A DNA stretch of 35,581 bases from a virus. Of the stretch, positions 1 through 7,195 are shown in pieces. The notes beneath the pieces were generated by a model. That model saw nothing but the letters and a program-made list of their open reading frames with translations, had not been told where the DNA came from and did no database searches. The position numbers and the translations under genes are program-made. The stretch lies in IMG/VR virus record IMGVR_UViG_3300046467_001114, positions 1 through 35,581 of that record; one strand, written 5' to 3'. Numbering within the stretch: the first letter of the stretch is position 1; each line of letters starts with the position of its first letter.

Positions 1-37
1 TTCAGAAAAAAATTTTGACAATTTCTCTCAAGTGGGG

Positions 38-66
38 TTGACAAAGATGACGATGTACAGTATAAT
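38..66 (+). promoter_or_regulatory. Consensus sigma-70-type promoter P1
   Basis: The sequence shows TTGACA at 38-43 and TATAAT at 61-66, separated by exactly 17 bases, a perfect match to the bacterial housekeeping promoter. Transcription would start near 73 and leave a leader of about 58 bases before the gene at 131. A second TTGACA at 15-20 has no matching -10 box. The same perfect architecture recurs at 33437-33465, which argues against chance. Recognition by the host primary sigma factor is inferred. Confidence 0.85.
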
Positions 67-130
67 TACAGGTGAGTCGTCAAGAGATCTTTCACCAGAC
101 TTTTACTGTTAATATCGAAGAGTTCCTTTC

Positions 131-643
131 ATGTATGATCCAGAGCTAACTAATTACTTGACAATGATCGCGACGGTTGGTCTTGCGACCTTTTGGGCCG
201 TCTGCTTCATGTATGGTGTTGTCAGTGACAAGGTGAAGCCATTCGAATTCTCTGACAAATTTGAATTAGGCTATATTGACGACGATAAGGTGGTAGACGA
301 TAAGGTGGTAGTCGTCAGCGAGTCGCACCAATACCGCTACGCTCCACCACGGGCAAAAACCAAATTAAAGAAAAAGAAACGCAACAAGGTTAGATCTAGG
401 CCCAGCCCCAAGCCTGCTCCCAAGCCTGCTCCCAAGCCTGCTCCCAAGCCTGCTCCCAAGCCTGCTCCCAAGCCTGCTCCCAAGCCAGAGGTAGACGAGC
501 AGCTAATGCGAGATTGTTCAGACGCCTTGGTTGGCCTTGGAGAGGGAAAAAGAGAGGCTAAGCGAGTAAGTGCGGAGGTTCTCAAAAATCATCCAGAAAT
601 AAAAACAGTCCAAGAATTTATTAGAAGAGTACTCAAAAGATGA
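131..643 (+). CDS. Membrane-anchored protein with Pro-Lys-Pro-Ala linker and RuvA C-terminal-like domain
   Basis: This is a 170-aa protein of unknown function and the first gene after promoter P1. Residues about 10-31 are hydrophobic and probably form one membrane segment. A lysine/arginine-rich stretch (about 77-90) follows, then six perfect PKPA units. The C-terminal 45 residues contain DALVGLGEGKREAKR, which resembles the UBA-like C-terminal domain of RuvA, a helical protein-interaction module. The likely topology is a membrane anchor, an extended basic spacer and a small cytoplasmic binding domain. The spacer codons are identical between repeats, so the array probably expanded by slippage. 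The stop overlaps the next start (ATGA). The ribosome site is weak (GAAGAG). The function and the RuvA-like assignment are tentative. Confidence 0.72.
   Translation: MYDPELTNYLTMIATVGLATFWAVCFMYGVVSDKVKPFEFSDKFELGYIDDDKVVDDKVVVVSESHQYRYAPPRAKTKLKKKKRNKVRSRPSPKPAPKPAPKPAPKPAPKPAPKPAPKPEVDEQLMRDCSDALVGLGEGKREAKRVSAEVLKNHPEIKTVQEFIRRVLKR
407..487 (+). repeat. 12-bp tandem repeat coding for PKPA
   Basis: Six identical 12-base units (CCCAAGCCTGCT) run from 407 to 478, followed by a partial seventh unit to 487. They lie in frame inside the gene at 131-643. Identity at the third codon positions points to recent expansion by replication slippage, so copy number may vary between related phages. A shorter imperfect 15-base duplication encoding the DDKVV stretches lies upstream, near 280-310. 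Confidence 0.95.
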
Positions 644-1593
644 TGCTTCACAAGGGCAATATGGTTGAGAATTTTCAAACATGGTCACATCAAGGTGTGT
701 ATCACATCGCTTTCAATCACATGAAGAGACCATACAACATTCTAGATATGCACACTCTTGATGAATTGAATTACCTGCTTGATAGTATGATAGCGGCTAA
801 TAAACACAAGGGGCTGGTGCTTAGAAGTTCCAAGGGTTCATTTGTAGTCGGGGCAAATGTTAAGGATTTTGTTTCGGCACATGACGCTCCAGACGAGGGT
901 ATCGATAACATTCTAAAGAAAGGTCAGGATATCTTTAATAAGATAGAAGACCTTAAAATTCCAACCGTGGCTATTATGGGTGGAATAACTATGGGTGGAG
1001 GTCTGGAGTTGGCCCTAGCCTGTACGTCTAGAATCCTCATTAAGAATCCAGTACCAGAGGATACTGAGTATACAACCCATCAGTTAACCAAGTTGGCTTT
1101 GCCAGAGGTTAAGCTAGGCATCCTCCCCTCATGGGGTGGCACTACACGTCTGCCCCGTATCATTAGCCCAGTGAAAGCTATGGAGCTTATCTGTTCGGGA
1201 AGAAATGTTGGTGAGTCAGAGGCTCTTAAGATTGGTCTAGTGGACGAGATGACAGAAAGGCACAAAGCGGAAGATTGTGCGTATAATATAATAGACACAG
1301 TTGACCACAGAAGTATTCAGCTTTCCAAGTGTGTCCCTCCCGATGTATCCAGATTGAAGATGAAATTGGTTGGGATGTACATTAAGTGGGTCATTGGGCG
1401 AAAGCAAAAGAAAATGTTCGGGGATAAGAACAAGTATCCATCTCCATACAGAGCGTTAGACACTTTTAAAACCTGTCTTAGTTTGTCTAGACATAATGCT
1501 CAGACACTAGAGCGTGCCAATTTTATACAACTGGTTAAGACTGACGAATGTAAAGAGTTGGTGGGAAGGTTCCTTAGAGGGGAAAGAGAATGA
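640..1593 (+). CDS. Enoyl-CoA hydratase (crotonase), FadB/FadJ N-terminal type
   Basis: Enzymes of this family add water to trans-2-enoyl-CoA in fatty-acid and amino-acid degradation. The crotonase fold is clear: an oxyanion-hole loop with GGGLELALAC and a second segment with LPEVKLGILPSWGGTTRLPR. Both expected catalytic glutamates are present (E123 and E156). The C-terminal 100 residues match the linker helices found after the hydratase domain in the multifunctional FadB/FadJ alpha subunit. The 3-hydroxyacyl-CoA dehydrogenase domain that normally follows is absent, so this is a stand-alone 317-aa hydratase. The start at 640 overlaps the previous stop. An ATG at 661, preceded by AAGGG, is an equally good alternative. 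The protein ends coupled to the glycosyltransferase gene. Family is confident, substrate unknown. Confidence 0.88.
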   Translation: MMLHKGNMVENFQTWSHQGVYHIAFNHMKRPYNILDMHTLDELNYLLDSMIAANKHKGLVLRSSKGSFVVGANVKDFVSAHDAPDEGIDNILKKGQDIFNKIEDLKIPTVAIMGGITMGGGLELALACTSRILIKNPVPEDTEYTTHQLTKLALPEVKLGILPSWGGTTRLPRIISPVKAMELICSGRNVGESEALKIGLVDEMTERHKAEDCAYNIIDTVDHRSIQLSKCVPPDVSRLKMKLVGMYIKWVIGRKQKKMFGDKNKYPSPYRALDTFKTCLSLSRHNAQTLERANFIQLVKTDECKELVGRFLRGERE

Positions 1594-2636
1594 AATTAAA
1601 TTTGATGGCCCCCATTAACCAACTGGGATATGGCGTGGCTGGGCTAAATATACTGAAAGCATTGCAGGAACGGTGCGAAGTATCCTTATTCCCAATTGGA
1701 AACATTCAAGTAACAAGTCAGCAAGATGCTGACGCAGTACAGAATGCCTTAGACAAGGCCCAACGCTTTAGTGTTGACACACCTTGCATCAAACTTTGGC
1801 ATCAAAATCACATGGCAGAGTTCGTAGGAAAAGGCGAACATATTGGATTCCCCATTTTTGAATTAGACAAATTTAATGAAGTTGAATTGCACCACCTAAA
1901 GTCATGTGACAAGATTTTTGTGTGCTCAAGGTGGGCACAGTCTGTGGTATATGAACAGTTTGGCGTGACAGGTCACAAGGTAGAGGTTGTCCCTCTTGGC
2001 GTAGATACAGATATTTTCAGGCCCGTGAAGCCCGCACAAAAAGGAAAAACCATATTTTTCAACTGTGGGAAGTGGGAAGTCCGTAAAGGGCATGACATTC
2101 TCATAGAGGCGTTCAAAAGAGTGGCGGATACGCACAATGATGCGGAGTTGTGGATGATGTGCACGAATCCCTTCAACTCCCCAGAAGAAGAGGCCCAGTG
2201 GAACCAGCTTTACAATCACCCCCAAGTTAGGATTATTCCTAGAGCTAAGACACAGCAAGAAGTGTATAATACAATGAGTCAAGTAGATTGCGGCGTGTTT
2301 CCCTCTAGGGGAGAGGGGTGGAACCTTGAGCTATTGGAGCTAATGGCCTGCGGAAAGCACGTCATAGCCACAGATTATTCTGCACACACTGAGTTTTGCA
2401 CTGAAGCCAACTCTGAGTTAGTGACGATAATAGAAACAGAGCCAGCGTTTGACAGCAAGTGGTTCTTTGGCCAAGGAAATTGGGCCAAGATTGACGATGC
2501 TGTTGTTGATGCCCTACAAGCCAAGATGGAGGAGTTTGCAGAGGGCTACAAAGGGAAGATAAACGAGGCGGGCATAGAAACCGCCAAGCAATTCAGTTGG
2601 AAAAATACCTCAAATAAGATTCTGGAACATGTTTAA
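1590..2636 (+). CDS. Glycosyltransferase family 4 (GT-B fold)
   Basis: This 348-aa enzyme should transfer a sugar from a nucleotide-sugar donor to an unknown acceptor. The C-terminal GT-B half is recognisable from FFNCGKWEVRKGHDILIEA and from the donor-binding E-x7-E type motif in EGWNLELLELMACGKHVIAT. The length is typical of GT4 enzymes. The start codon overlaps the stop of the hydratase gene (ATGA), so the two are translationally coupled. Sugar-activating genes elsewhere in the window (12648, 21715, 30115, 32345) suggest a phage glycan pathway. Virion protein, host surface or DNA are all possible acceptors. No membrane segment or signal peptide is seen. Confidence 0.88.
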   Translation: MKLNLMAPINQLGYGVAGLNILKALQERCEVSLFPIGNIQVTSQQDADAVQNALDKAQRFSVDTPCIKLWHQNHMAEFVGKGEHIGFPIFELDKFNEVELHHLKSCDKIFVCSRWAQSVVYEQFGVTGHKVEVVPLGVDTDIFRPVKPAQKGKTIFFNCGKWEVRKGHDILIEAFKRVADTHNDAELWMMCTNPFNSPEEEAQWNQLYNHPQVRIIPRAKTQQEVYNTMSQVDCGVFPSRGEGWNLELLELMACGKHVIATDYSAHTEFCTEANSELVTIIETEPAFDSKWFFGQGNWAKIDDAVVDALQAKMEEFAEGYKGKINEAGIETAKQFSWKNTSNKILEHV

Positions 2637-3003
2637 TTTTTTCAAGAAAAAGCCAGACGAAACTGCAAACGTGGACCCGTCGTCACTTACGTATTATATC
2701 ACAGATGACGACGAAATCTTCTGTGATGTCAATCTAGTTGACTATAGTGACGAATCGCTCAAAAGCTTTGCCAAAATAATAGTTGGAATTTCGTCATTCA
2801 GATTTCAATTACAAACCATCGAGATGGTACACGGCGGGTTCCTAGAGGCTGACAAAACTAACGAATACGAAAAACTGCTACACTACATACTGCTTACGTC
2901 ACAGCAGGACCAGAAAGCCTTGGATGATGAAAACTTGGACAACCTTGATCAAAGACAGAAATCGGAGGAAGAGCCTTGCATTAAACCTTCAGACATGTTA
3001 TAG
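2629..3003 (+). CDS. Hypothetical protein with acidic C-terminus
   Basis: I do not recognise this 124-aa protein beyond its general resemblance to small phage proteins. It starts MFNFFKKKPDE, has a predicted mixed alpha/beta body around residues 20-95 (LTYYITDDDEIFCDVNL, then a helical stretch ending near LLHYILLT), and ends in a charged tail. There is no signal peptide or membrane helix. It overlaps the end of the glycosyltransferase gene by 8 bases and is followed after 7 bases by another small gene, so all belong to one transcription unit. Confidence 0.65.
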   Translation: MFNFFKKKPDETANVDPSSLTYYITDDDEIFCDVNLVDYSDESLKSFAKIIVGISSFRFQLQTIEMVHGGFLEADKTNEYEKLLHYILLTSQQDQKALDDENLDNLDQRQKSEEEPCIKPSDML

Positions 3004-3010
3004 AGAGGTT

Positions 3011-3457
3011 ATGATGAAAAAAACACAGAAAATAGGCTGGCAGAAATACGAAGACGTATTAGAAGCACGATTACAATCGCCATTGATGGGGCAGCTATAC
3101 AGGTCTCTTGCCAGCATGTTGGCACAAGACGCTGACCTTGGGGAAGAGGAATTTGAGCACTCCTTTGAAGAGCCAGACGAACCATCAATAGATAGTCCAG
3201 TCATGATGCACGTCGATCCAGACCTGTCTGTCGATATAGCACTAGTGGCTAATTTTGACTGCTGGGTGGGTCACGCAAACTTTAACCTCACAGAAGACAT
3301 AAAAAATGCGTTGAATACAATAGACGGGGTAGAAGTATTAAAAATTTGCAGCAGATACAGATTTTTTGTAGGAATAGGTAAAATGTTTGACTTCTCTGAA
3401 GTCAGAAGAAATATTGAAAAAGAACTTACTATTAACAAGGAACAAAACATTGAATGA
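3011..3457 (+). CDS. Hypothetical protein
   Basis: This is a 148-aa protein of unknown function. I place the start at 3011 (ATGATG) because GAGG lies just upstream; an earlier in-frame ATG at 2924 would overlap the previous gene by 80 bases and lacks a comparable site. The N-terminal part is helical and acidic, with many Asp and Glu around residues 40-65. The C-terminal half (FDCWVGHANFNLTEDIKNAL onward) looks like a compact alpha/beta domain with a VEVLKICSRYRFFVGIGK strand pattern. No catalytic motif is visible. The stop overlaps the next gene, which probably uses TTG. Confidence 0.62.
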   Translation: MMKKTQKIGWQKYEDVLEARLQSPLMGQLYRSLASMLAQDADLGEEEFEHSFEEPDEPSIDSPVMMHVDPDLSVDIALVANFDCWVGHANFNLTEDIKNALNTIDGVEVLKICSRYRFFVGIGKMFDFSEVRRNIEKELTINKEQNIE

Positions 3458-3938
3458 TAACCCAGAAATGTGCTTGGACCAAATGAAGCATAAACTGAAG
3501 GACAAGAACATCACCGGAGTGTGCAATAAGGCCGCGTCCACTTTTACGTCTACATTATCACGAGACGAAATCCAGACGTGTATTTTGAATGCTCTGTGGA
3601 AAGCGATGACGAGATACAAGGAGGACGGCAGGTGCAAATTTACCACTTACTTGTATAGGGGCGTAGTAATGGAGTGTCTTACCCAGCAAAAGTTTAATTT
3701 AAGCCACCGTTCGCCCCACCGCACCCATCACAACATTCCTGACCGCAAGGATCATTATGCACGTGTAGATCTTTTGGACGAGATTAACACTAGATGTGAA
3801 GATCCCGACTTGGTCTATGATAGGTTTTATAAGAATATGACCATCAAGGAAATGGCCAAACAAAGGGGGGTGTGCGGAGAGACGATTAGAATTAAACTGA
3901 AAAAAAATCTGAAAAAGCTCAGAAAGTTTATCGCATAA
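3450..3938 (+). CDS. RNA polymerase sigma-70-family-like factor
   Basis: This 162-aa protein has the two-part layout of a small alternative sigma factor. The region around residues 30-75 (DEIQTCILNALWKAMTRYK, then FTTYLYRGVVMECL) resembles sigma region 2, which binds core polymerase and the -10 element. The C-terminal 45 residues (MTIKEMAKQRGVCGETIRI followed by basic helices) form a helix-turn-helix like region 4, which reads the -35 element. It may redirect host RNA polymerase to phage genes. I choose TTG at 3450 because AAGG sits nine bases upstream and the longer ATG start at 3387 overlaps the previous gene by 71 bases. The assignment rests on pattern similarity, not strong motifs. Confidence 0.62.
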   Translation: MNDNPEMCLDQMKHKLKDKNITGVCNKAASTFTSTLSRDEIQTCILNALWKAMTRYKEDGRCKFTTYLYRGVVMECLTQQKFNLSHRSPHRTHHNIPDRKDHYARVDLLDEINTRCEDPDLVYDRFYKNMTIKEMAKQRGVCGETIRIKLKKNLKKLRKFIA

Positions 3939-4018
3939 GGTGTATACTAAGTTAGGATAATAGGATTTTTGTGGAGCCGGAACATTTCGATTACTTCATT
4001 TTTTTAAGGGAGATTATT

Positions 4019-4684
4019 ATGGCTACACAGGGAACAAGTACTGCTCAGACGGTAGCTTTGGGTTGGGTGGTTGGCAGTGGCGTCAACAATGGTGGAACAG
4101 CAATTGGCATTGGTAATACTGGTGTTACTCCACTTTCTAACGATCTTGCTATTATGACAATAGCAGACGATGTTGGTGGTGTTATTGGCTCCGTGGTTGC
4201 CGCAAACGATGGCACTGGAGCCGCCACGACTGATCGAGTGGGCGTGGGCAAGGCGGTGTCCGGTGGCACTCTTGCTTTTAACCCCAACGCTAGAGATAAG
4301 CGAGATGATCGGTCTGAGACTTGGGTCATGAAAAGTGTCACAACCAAGTTGAGCGACGTGGCTAACACAGCCCTGTTAGGGGGAACCATTGGTGATGGTA
4401 GATATGATAACATTCATGGCACCATTGCTGACAGGCTGATTGGCTCGAAAGCAGACGAAGCATTTGATGTGTTGGCTGTGCCTAGCACTCAAATAGTTCC
4501 GGGTAGAACCAAAGGTGCCAACGCTGGAGACGCATCTACTATGGTCAACCCCGCCGATGGCTCTGCTGCCGTGGCAACAGAAATTTTCCCAACACTCGCT
4601 GTTCCGGGCGAATTGACCTATCACTTTGGTGGACTTGGTAAGCCTACTACTGATGCATATAAGGCTAGAAACAGTGGCGAGTAA
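4019..4684 (+). CDS. Gly/Ala/Thr-rich protein, possible virion structural protein
   Basis: This is a 221-aa protein without a recognisable enzymatic motif. It is rich in small residues (Gly, Ala, Thr, Val), has few cysteines or aromatics, and consists of strand-like repeats such as GGTAIGIGNTGVTPL. This composition is common in phage capsid-decoration, fibre and other virion proteins. The start at 4019 has a good AAGGGAG site six bases upstream. The gene has its own 80-base leader and ends just before the strongest terminator in the window, as expected for an abundantly expressed product. The structural role is inferred from composition and context only. Confidence 0.6.
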   Translation: MATQGTSTAQTVALGWVVGSGVNNGGTAIGIGNTGVTPLSNDLAIMTIADDVGGVIGSVVAANDGTGAATTDRVGVGKAVSGGTLAFNPNARDKRDDRSETWVMKSVTTKLSDVANTALLGGTIGDGRYDNIHGTIADRLIGSKADEAFDVLAVPSTQIVPGRTKGANAGDASTMVNPADGSAAVATEIFPTLAVPGELTYHFGGLGKPTTDAYKARNSGE

Positions 4685-4712
4685 AACCTCGTAGTTACAT
4701 TACCTCGGCCTT

Positions 4713-4751
4713 AGCCCCTAAGCCTGCCCCGAGCGGGCTAGGGGCTTTTTT
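4713..4751 (+). terminator. Strong intrinsic terminator
   Basis: An outer stem AGCCCCTA/TAGGGGCT (4713-4720 with 4738-4745) continues, after a bulged A, into an inner GC-rich stem GCCTGC/GCGGGC with one T-G pair. A six-T run follows at 4746-4751. It sits 28 bases after the stop of the gene at 4019-4684 and would end that transcript. The next gene starts only 13 bases later with no promoter visible between, so some read-through probably feeds it. Confidence 0.93.
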
Positions 4752-4763
4752 GAGGGAGAGAAC

Positions 4764-5345
4764 ATGCAATGGCTATCACACGACACATTACTCTTCTCTT
4801 TTACATTAATTAGTGGTTTTACGGGACTGTTATTTTTTATCTGGCGACGTTTGGTGAGACCTACGCAGAAGTTCTTAGAAGAGCAGGAAGGTATTAAAGT
4901 CGCAGTAGAAACTATTAGGCAGGAGGTGGTAACAAATGGGGGCTTGTCAATCAAAGATGTTGTAAACTCCCTCAAGACAACGTGCGGAAGGATCGAAGAT
5001 AGGCAAGAGGTGCTAGATCAAAGATCGAAGGCATCCCTACACTATCACGATCATGCTTTGTTTGAAACTAACAGGGAAGGACACTTGATTTGGAATAACG
5101 ATAAATTTCAAAAGGCCGTAGGCGAGGGCCTTCAAATCATGGAGGGTTACGACTGGATTACCCTAATAGATGAGCCAGAGAGAGAAGCTTTTCTCAAAGA
5201 ATTTAGCTCCTGTTTATCTATGTCAAGAAGATTAGACATAGAAACCATATCTGCAAAAGGGGAATCAATAAAACTTGTGGGTTATCCGTACAAACTCACA
5301 GATAGTACTCACCTCGGATTTTTAATCCATTTATCTTTTCACTAA
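4764..5345 (+). CDS. Membrane-anchored PAS-domain protein
   Basis: This 193-aa protein begins with a single membrane helix (about residues 9-27) followed by the basic flank WRRLVRP. A charged, probably coiled segment (about 35-90) leads into a PAS-like sensor domain (about 92-190): FETNREGHLIWNNDKF, then a WITLI-DEPEREAF stretch typical of PAS helix-strand junctions. PAS domains bind small ligands or mediate dimerisation. There is no kinase or cyclase output domain. It lies first in a run of membrane genes and directly before a holin-like gene, so a role in lysis timing or membrane sensing is plausible but unproven. The ribosome site is GAGGGAGAG. Confidence 0.7.
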   Translation: MQWLSHDTLLFSFTLISGFTGLLFFIWRRLVRPTQKFLEEQEGIKVAVETIRQEVVTNGGLSIKDVVNSLKTTCGRIEDRQEVLDQRSKASLHYHDHALFETNREGHLIWNNDKFQKAVGEGLQIMEGYDWITLIDEPEREAFLKEFSSCLSMSRRLDIETISAKGESIKLVGYPYKLTDSTHLGFLIHLSFH

Positions 5346-5360
5346 TCAAAGGAGTTCAAC

Positions 5361-5588
5361 ATGGAAGATTCTAAACAATTTTCATTGAATATGACTGATG
5401 TTATGGGCCTGTTTAAAAACGCCGCCTTGGTTGGCCTTGCCGCTGGATTGACCTTTGTCGCTGGCGGCATTGGGGGGCTGGATTTTGGAAGTCTTGGCAT
5501 CCTCGTGGTTCCTATTGTTGCGGTGGCCTTGGATTCGGCCATTAAGTGGCTGAAAGATAACGCCAAGCCTGTCGATCCCCCCGTGTAA
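5361..5588 (+). CDS. Small two-helix membrane protein, holin-like
   Basis: This 75-aa protein has two hydrophobic segments (about residues 20-37 and 42-60) joined by a short GGLDFGSL turn, and a charged C-terminal tail (KWLKDNAKPVDPP). Size and topology fit a phage holin, the pore former that lets lytic enzymes reach the cell wall. The site AAAGGAG is strong, suggesting high expression. The next gene encodes a papain-like peptidase, matching a holin-plus-lytic-enzyme pair. Holins share little sequence, so a structural or superinfection-exclusion membrane protein remains possible. Confidence 0.62.
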   Translation: MEDSKQFSLNMTDVMGLFKNAALVGLAAGLTFVAGGIGGLDFGSLGILVVPIVAVALDSAIKWLKDNAKPVDPPV

Positions 5589-5598
5589 GGGAGTTGAC

Positions 5599-6528
5599 AT
5601 GAGAGTAGACTTCAGCACACCGAAGCATATCTTGAAGCTTTATCGAGACGGATTCGTCGGCAGCTTTTGCGACGAAGAGGATCTTGCTAAACTACTCGGA
5701 GAATTAAAAACTCCGGTCTTTGGTGCTACTGCTTATAGACTTTTTGGTAGTGGAGAGCGAAAGCTCTCCCTGCCATTTAAGTCTCTGCTCAGATTCGACA
5801 GCAGCTTTGGCCCATCTGAGAGGCAAACTACTGGAGACTGCGTGTCGCACTCTACGAGAAACGCAATAGATATCACAAGAGCTGTAGAAATAGATGTAAA
5901 AGGTGAATTTGAATCTTTCGACGCTCGTGGTGCCACAGAGGCGATTTATCAATCCAGAGGCCACAAGGGGCAAGGAATGTCGTGCTCCAAAGCGGCACGA
6001 TATGTAAACCAAAATGGTGGCATCTTACTCAGAAAAGACTATGGTAAGGTAGATCTTTCTGAATACGACTCTTCTTTAGGGGTCAGCCATAAGATTCCGA
6101 CTTCAGTTTATAAGACTGAAGCTAAAAAGCATCAGGTTAAAACCGTGTCTTTAATAACAACGGTAGAAGAAGCTAGAGATGCTTTAGCGAATGGCTACTC
6201 CATGTCTGTTTGTAGTGGATATGGTTTTTCTAGCCGACGTGATAAAAACGGGATCGCAAAAAAGTCGGGGGACTGGAGCCACGCCATGGCTTGGATAGGC
6301 TGCGATGATTCACATGAGATACACAGCGAAACACTATTCTTGCTACAGAATTCTTGGGGAAAATGGAATTCAGGCCCAAAGCGACACGGCCAGCCAGATG
6401 GCAGTTTTTGGATCAGAGAAAAAGACGCACGAGGAATGTTAAGTGGAAGGGGCTCTTGGGTATTCAGTGATGTAGATGGATTCCCCGCCAGAGAGCTTCC
6501 CGACTACGGTACATCTTCCTACCTATAG
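5599..6528 (+). CDS. Papain-like cysteine peptidase (C1-type fold)
   Basis: This 309-aa protein has the ordered catalytic residues of papain-like peptidases: an oxyanion Gln and nucleophile Cys in RQTTGDCVSHSTRNA (C81), a His in DWSHAMAWIGCDD (H228), and an Asn in LLQNSWGKWNSG (N251). It probably cleaves peptide bonds. No signal peptide is seen, so export would need a holin. The position 10 bases after a holin-like gene and before an exported thioredoxin-like gene suggests an endolysin or envelope-protein depolymerase. A virion maturation protease is the main alternative. The ribosome site GGGAG lies close to the ATG. Fold confident, role inferred. Confidence 0.82.
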   Translation: MRVDFSTPKHILKLYRDGFVGSFCDEEDLAKLLGELKTPVFGATAYRLFGSGERKLSLPFKSLLRFDSSFGPSERQTTGDCVSHSTRNAIDITRAVEIDVKGEFESFDARGATEAIYQSRGHKGQGMSCSKAARYVNQNGGILLRKDYGKVDLSEYDSSLGVSHKIPTSVYKTEAKKHQVKTVSLITTVEEARDALANGYSMSVCSGYGFSSRRDKNGIAKKSGDWSHAMAWIGCDDSHEIHSETLFLLQNSWGKWNSGPKRHGQPDGSFWIREKDARGMLSGRGSWVFSDVDGFPARELPDYGTSSYL

Positions 6529-6537
6529 GAGCATGTT

Positions 6538-7191
6538 ATGTTTATCAATAAATGGTTTTTAGCAGCCATTCTCATATTTACTCAATCAATTGTAGCTCAC
6601 GCGACAAATTATAGGCCGTACATTTCGACTACTTTAGCCAAGATCATTACAGCTAAAGAGGCGGTTCCAGATGACAAAGTAGAGCTATGCGATGGTTCTG
6701 GCTGGATCACTCATGGCGATGGGCATAGAACAAGATGCCCTGGGTGCAAAGCGTGCAAAGACAGGCGAGAAAAAACCTGTAAGTGCGATACTGATACCAC
6801 ATTTTGCGATTGCATCAATGTACACGGAAAATGCCACTGTGACCCGAAAGAGGTTGAACAAAAAGCCCCTGCCGATTTTGACGTGTCGCTCGGAGACGCT
6901 AAGTATCTTATATGTCACATGGGGGCTAAGGGGTGTTCCCCATGCCAAAAAATGATCAATGACGTGTGGAAAACAGACGAAATAATAGCTAAGATGAAGA
7001 AGACGAAGTCCAAACTCTTTATCGTGGATGCTAACGACAAGGAAACTAGAAAATATTTTGAGTTCTTCGACATAGACACTTACCCGACAATACTAATTAT
7101 CAAGCCCGACGACTTGAAAAACCCGATACAAAGAATTGAAGGGGAGAAAGACAAAGAACACATTCTAAGGTTACTTGATAAATTAGAGTGA
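6538..7191 (+). CDS. Exported cysteine-rich thioredoxin-like protein
   Basis: This 217-aa protein starts with a Sec-type signal peptide (about residues 1-22, ending near VAHA). Residues 51-101 hold a dense cysteine cluster, including CDGSG and CPGCKAC, reminiscent of DnaJ-type zinc-binding repeats. The C-terminal half is a thioredoxin fold with the active-site motif GCSPCQKM (C133, C136) and the cis-proline region DTYPTILII. It should act outside the cytoplasmic membrane in disulfide exchange or reduction, possibly on envelope proteins or the neighbouring lytic proteins. The gene begins 10 bases after the peptidase gene with AGGAG upstream. A fused zinc-type cluster in an exported phage thioredoxin is unusual. 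Confidence 0.82.
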   Translation: MFINKWFLAAILIFTQSIVAHATNYRPYISTTLAKIITAKEAVPDDKVELCDGSGWITHGDGHRTRCPGCKACKDRREKTCKCDTDTTFCDCINVHGKCHCDPKEVEQKAPADFDVSLGDAKYLICHMGAKGCSPCQKMINDVWKTDEIIAKMKKTKSKLFIVDANDKETRKYFEFFDIDTYPTILIIKPDDLKNPIQRIEGEKDKEHILRLLDKLE

Positions 7192-7195
7192 TGCA

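Noticed and set aside
407-487. Regular short repeats considered as a CRISPR array or iteron origin
   Set aside because: Units are contiguous without spacers, exactly codon-sized and in frame, so they are a coding repeat.
337-585. Minus-strand frame with a Gly-Ala-Gly-Leu repeat
   Set aside because: It is the reverse reading of the in-frame PKPA repeat; the + strand product has sensible domains at both ends.
1281-1291. TATAATATAAT inside the hydratase gene
   Set aside because: No -35 box lies at the correct distance and the site is deep in coding sequence with no gene start downstream nearby.
2924-3010. Earlier ATG that would add 29 residues to the gene at 3011-3457
   Set aside because: It creates an 80-base overlap and lacks a ribosome site, whereas 3011 has GAGG just upstream.
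3939-4018. TATACT and GATAAT boxes as a housekeeping promoter
   Set aside because: Neither has an acceptable -35 box at 16-18 bases; the region is left unassigned.
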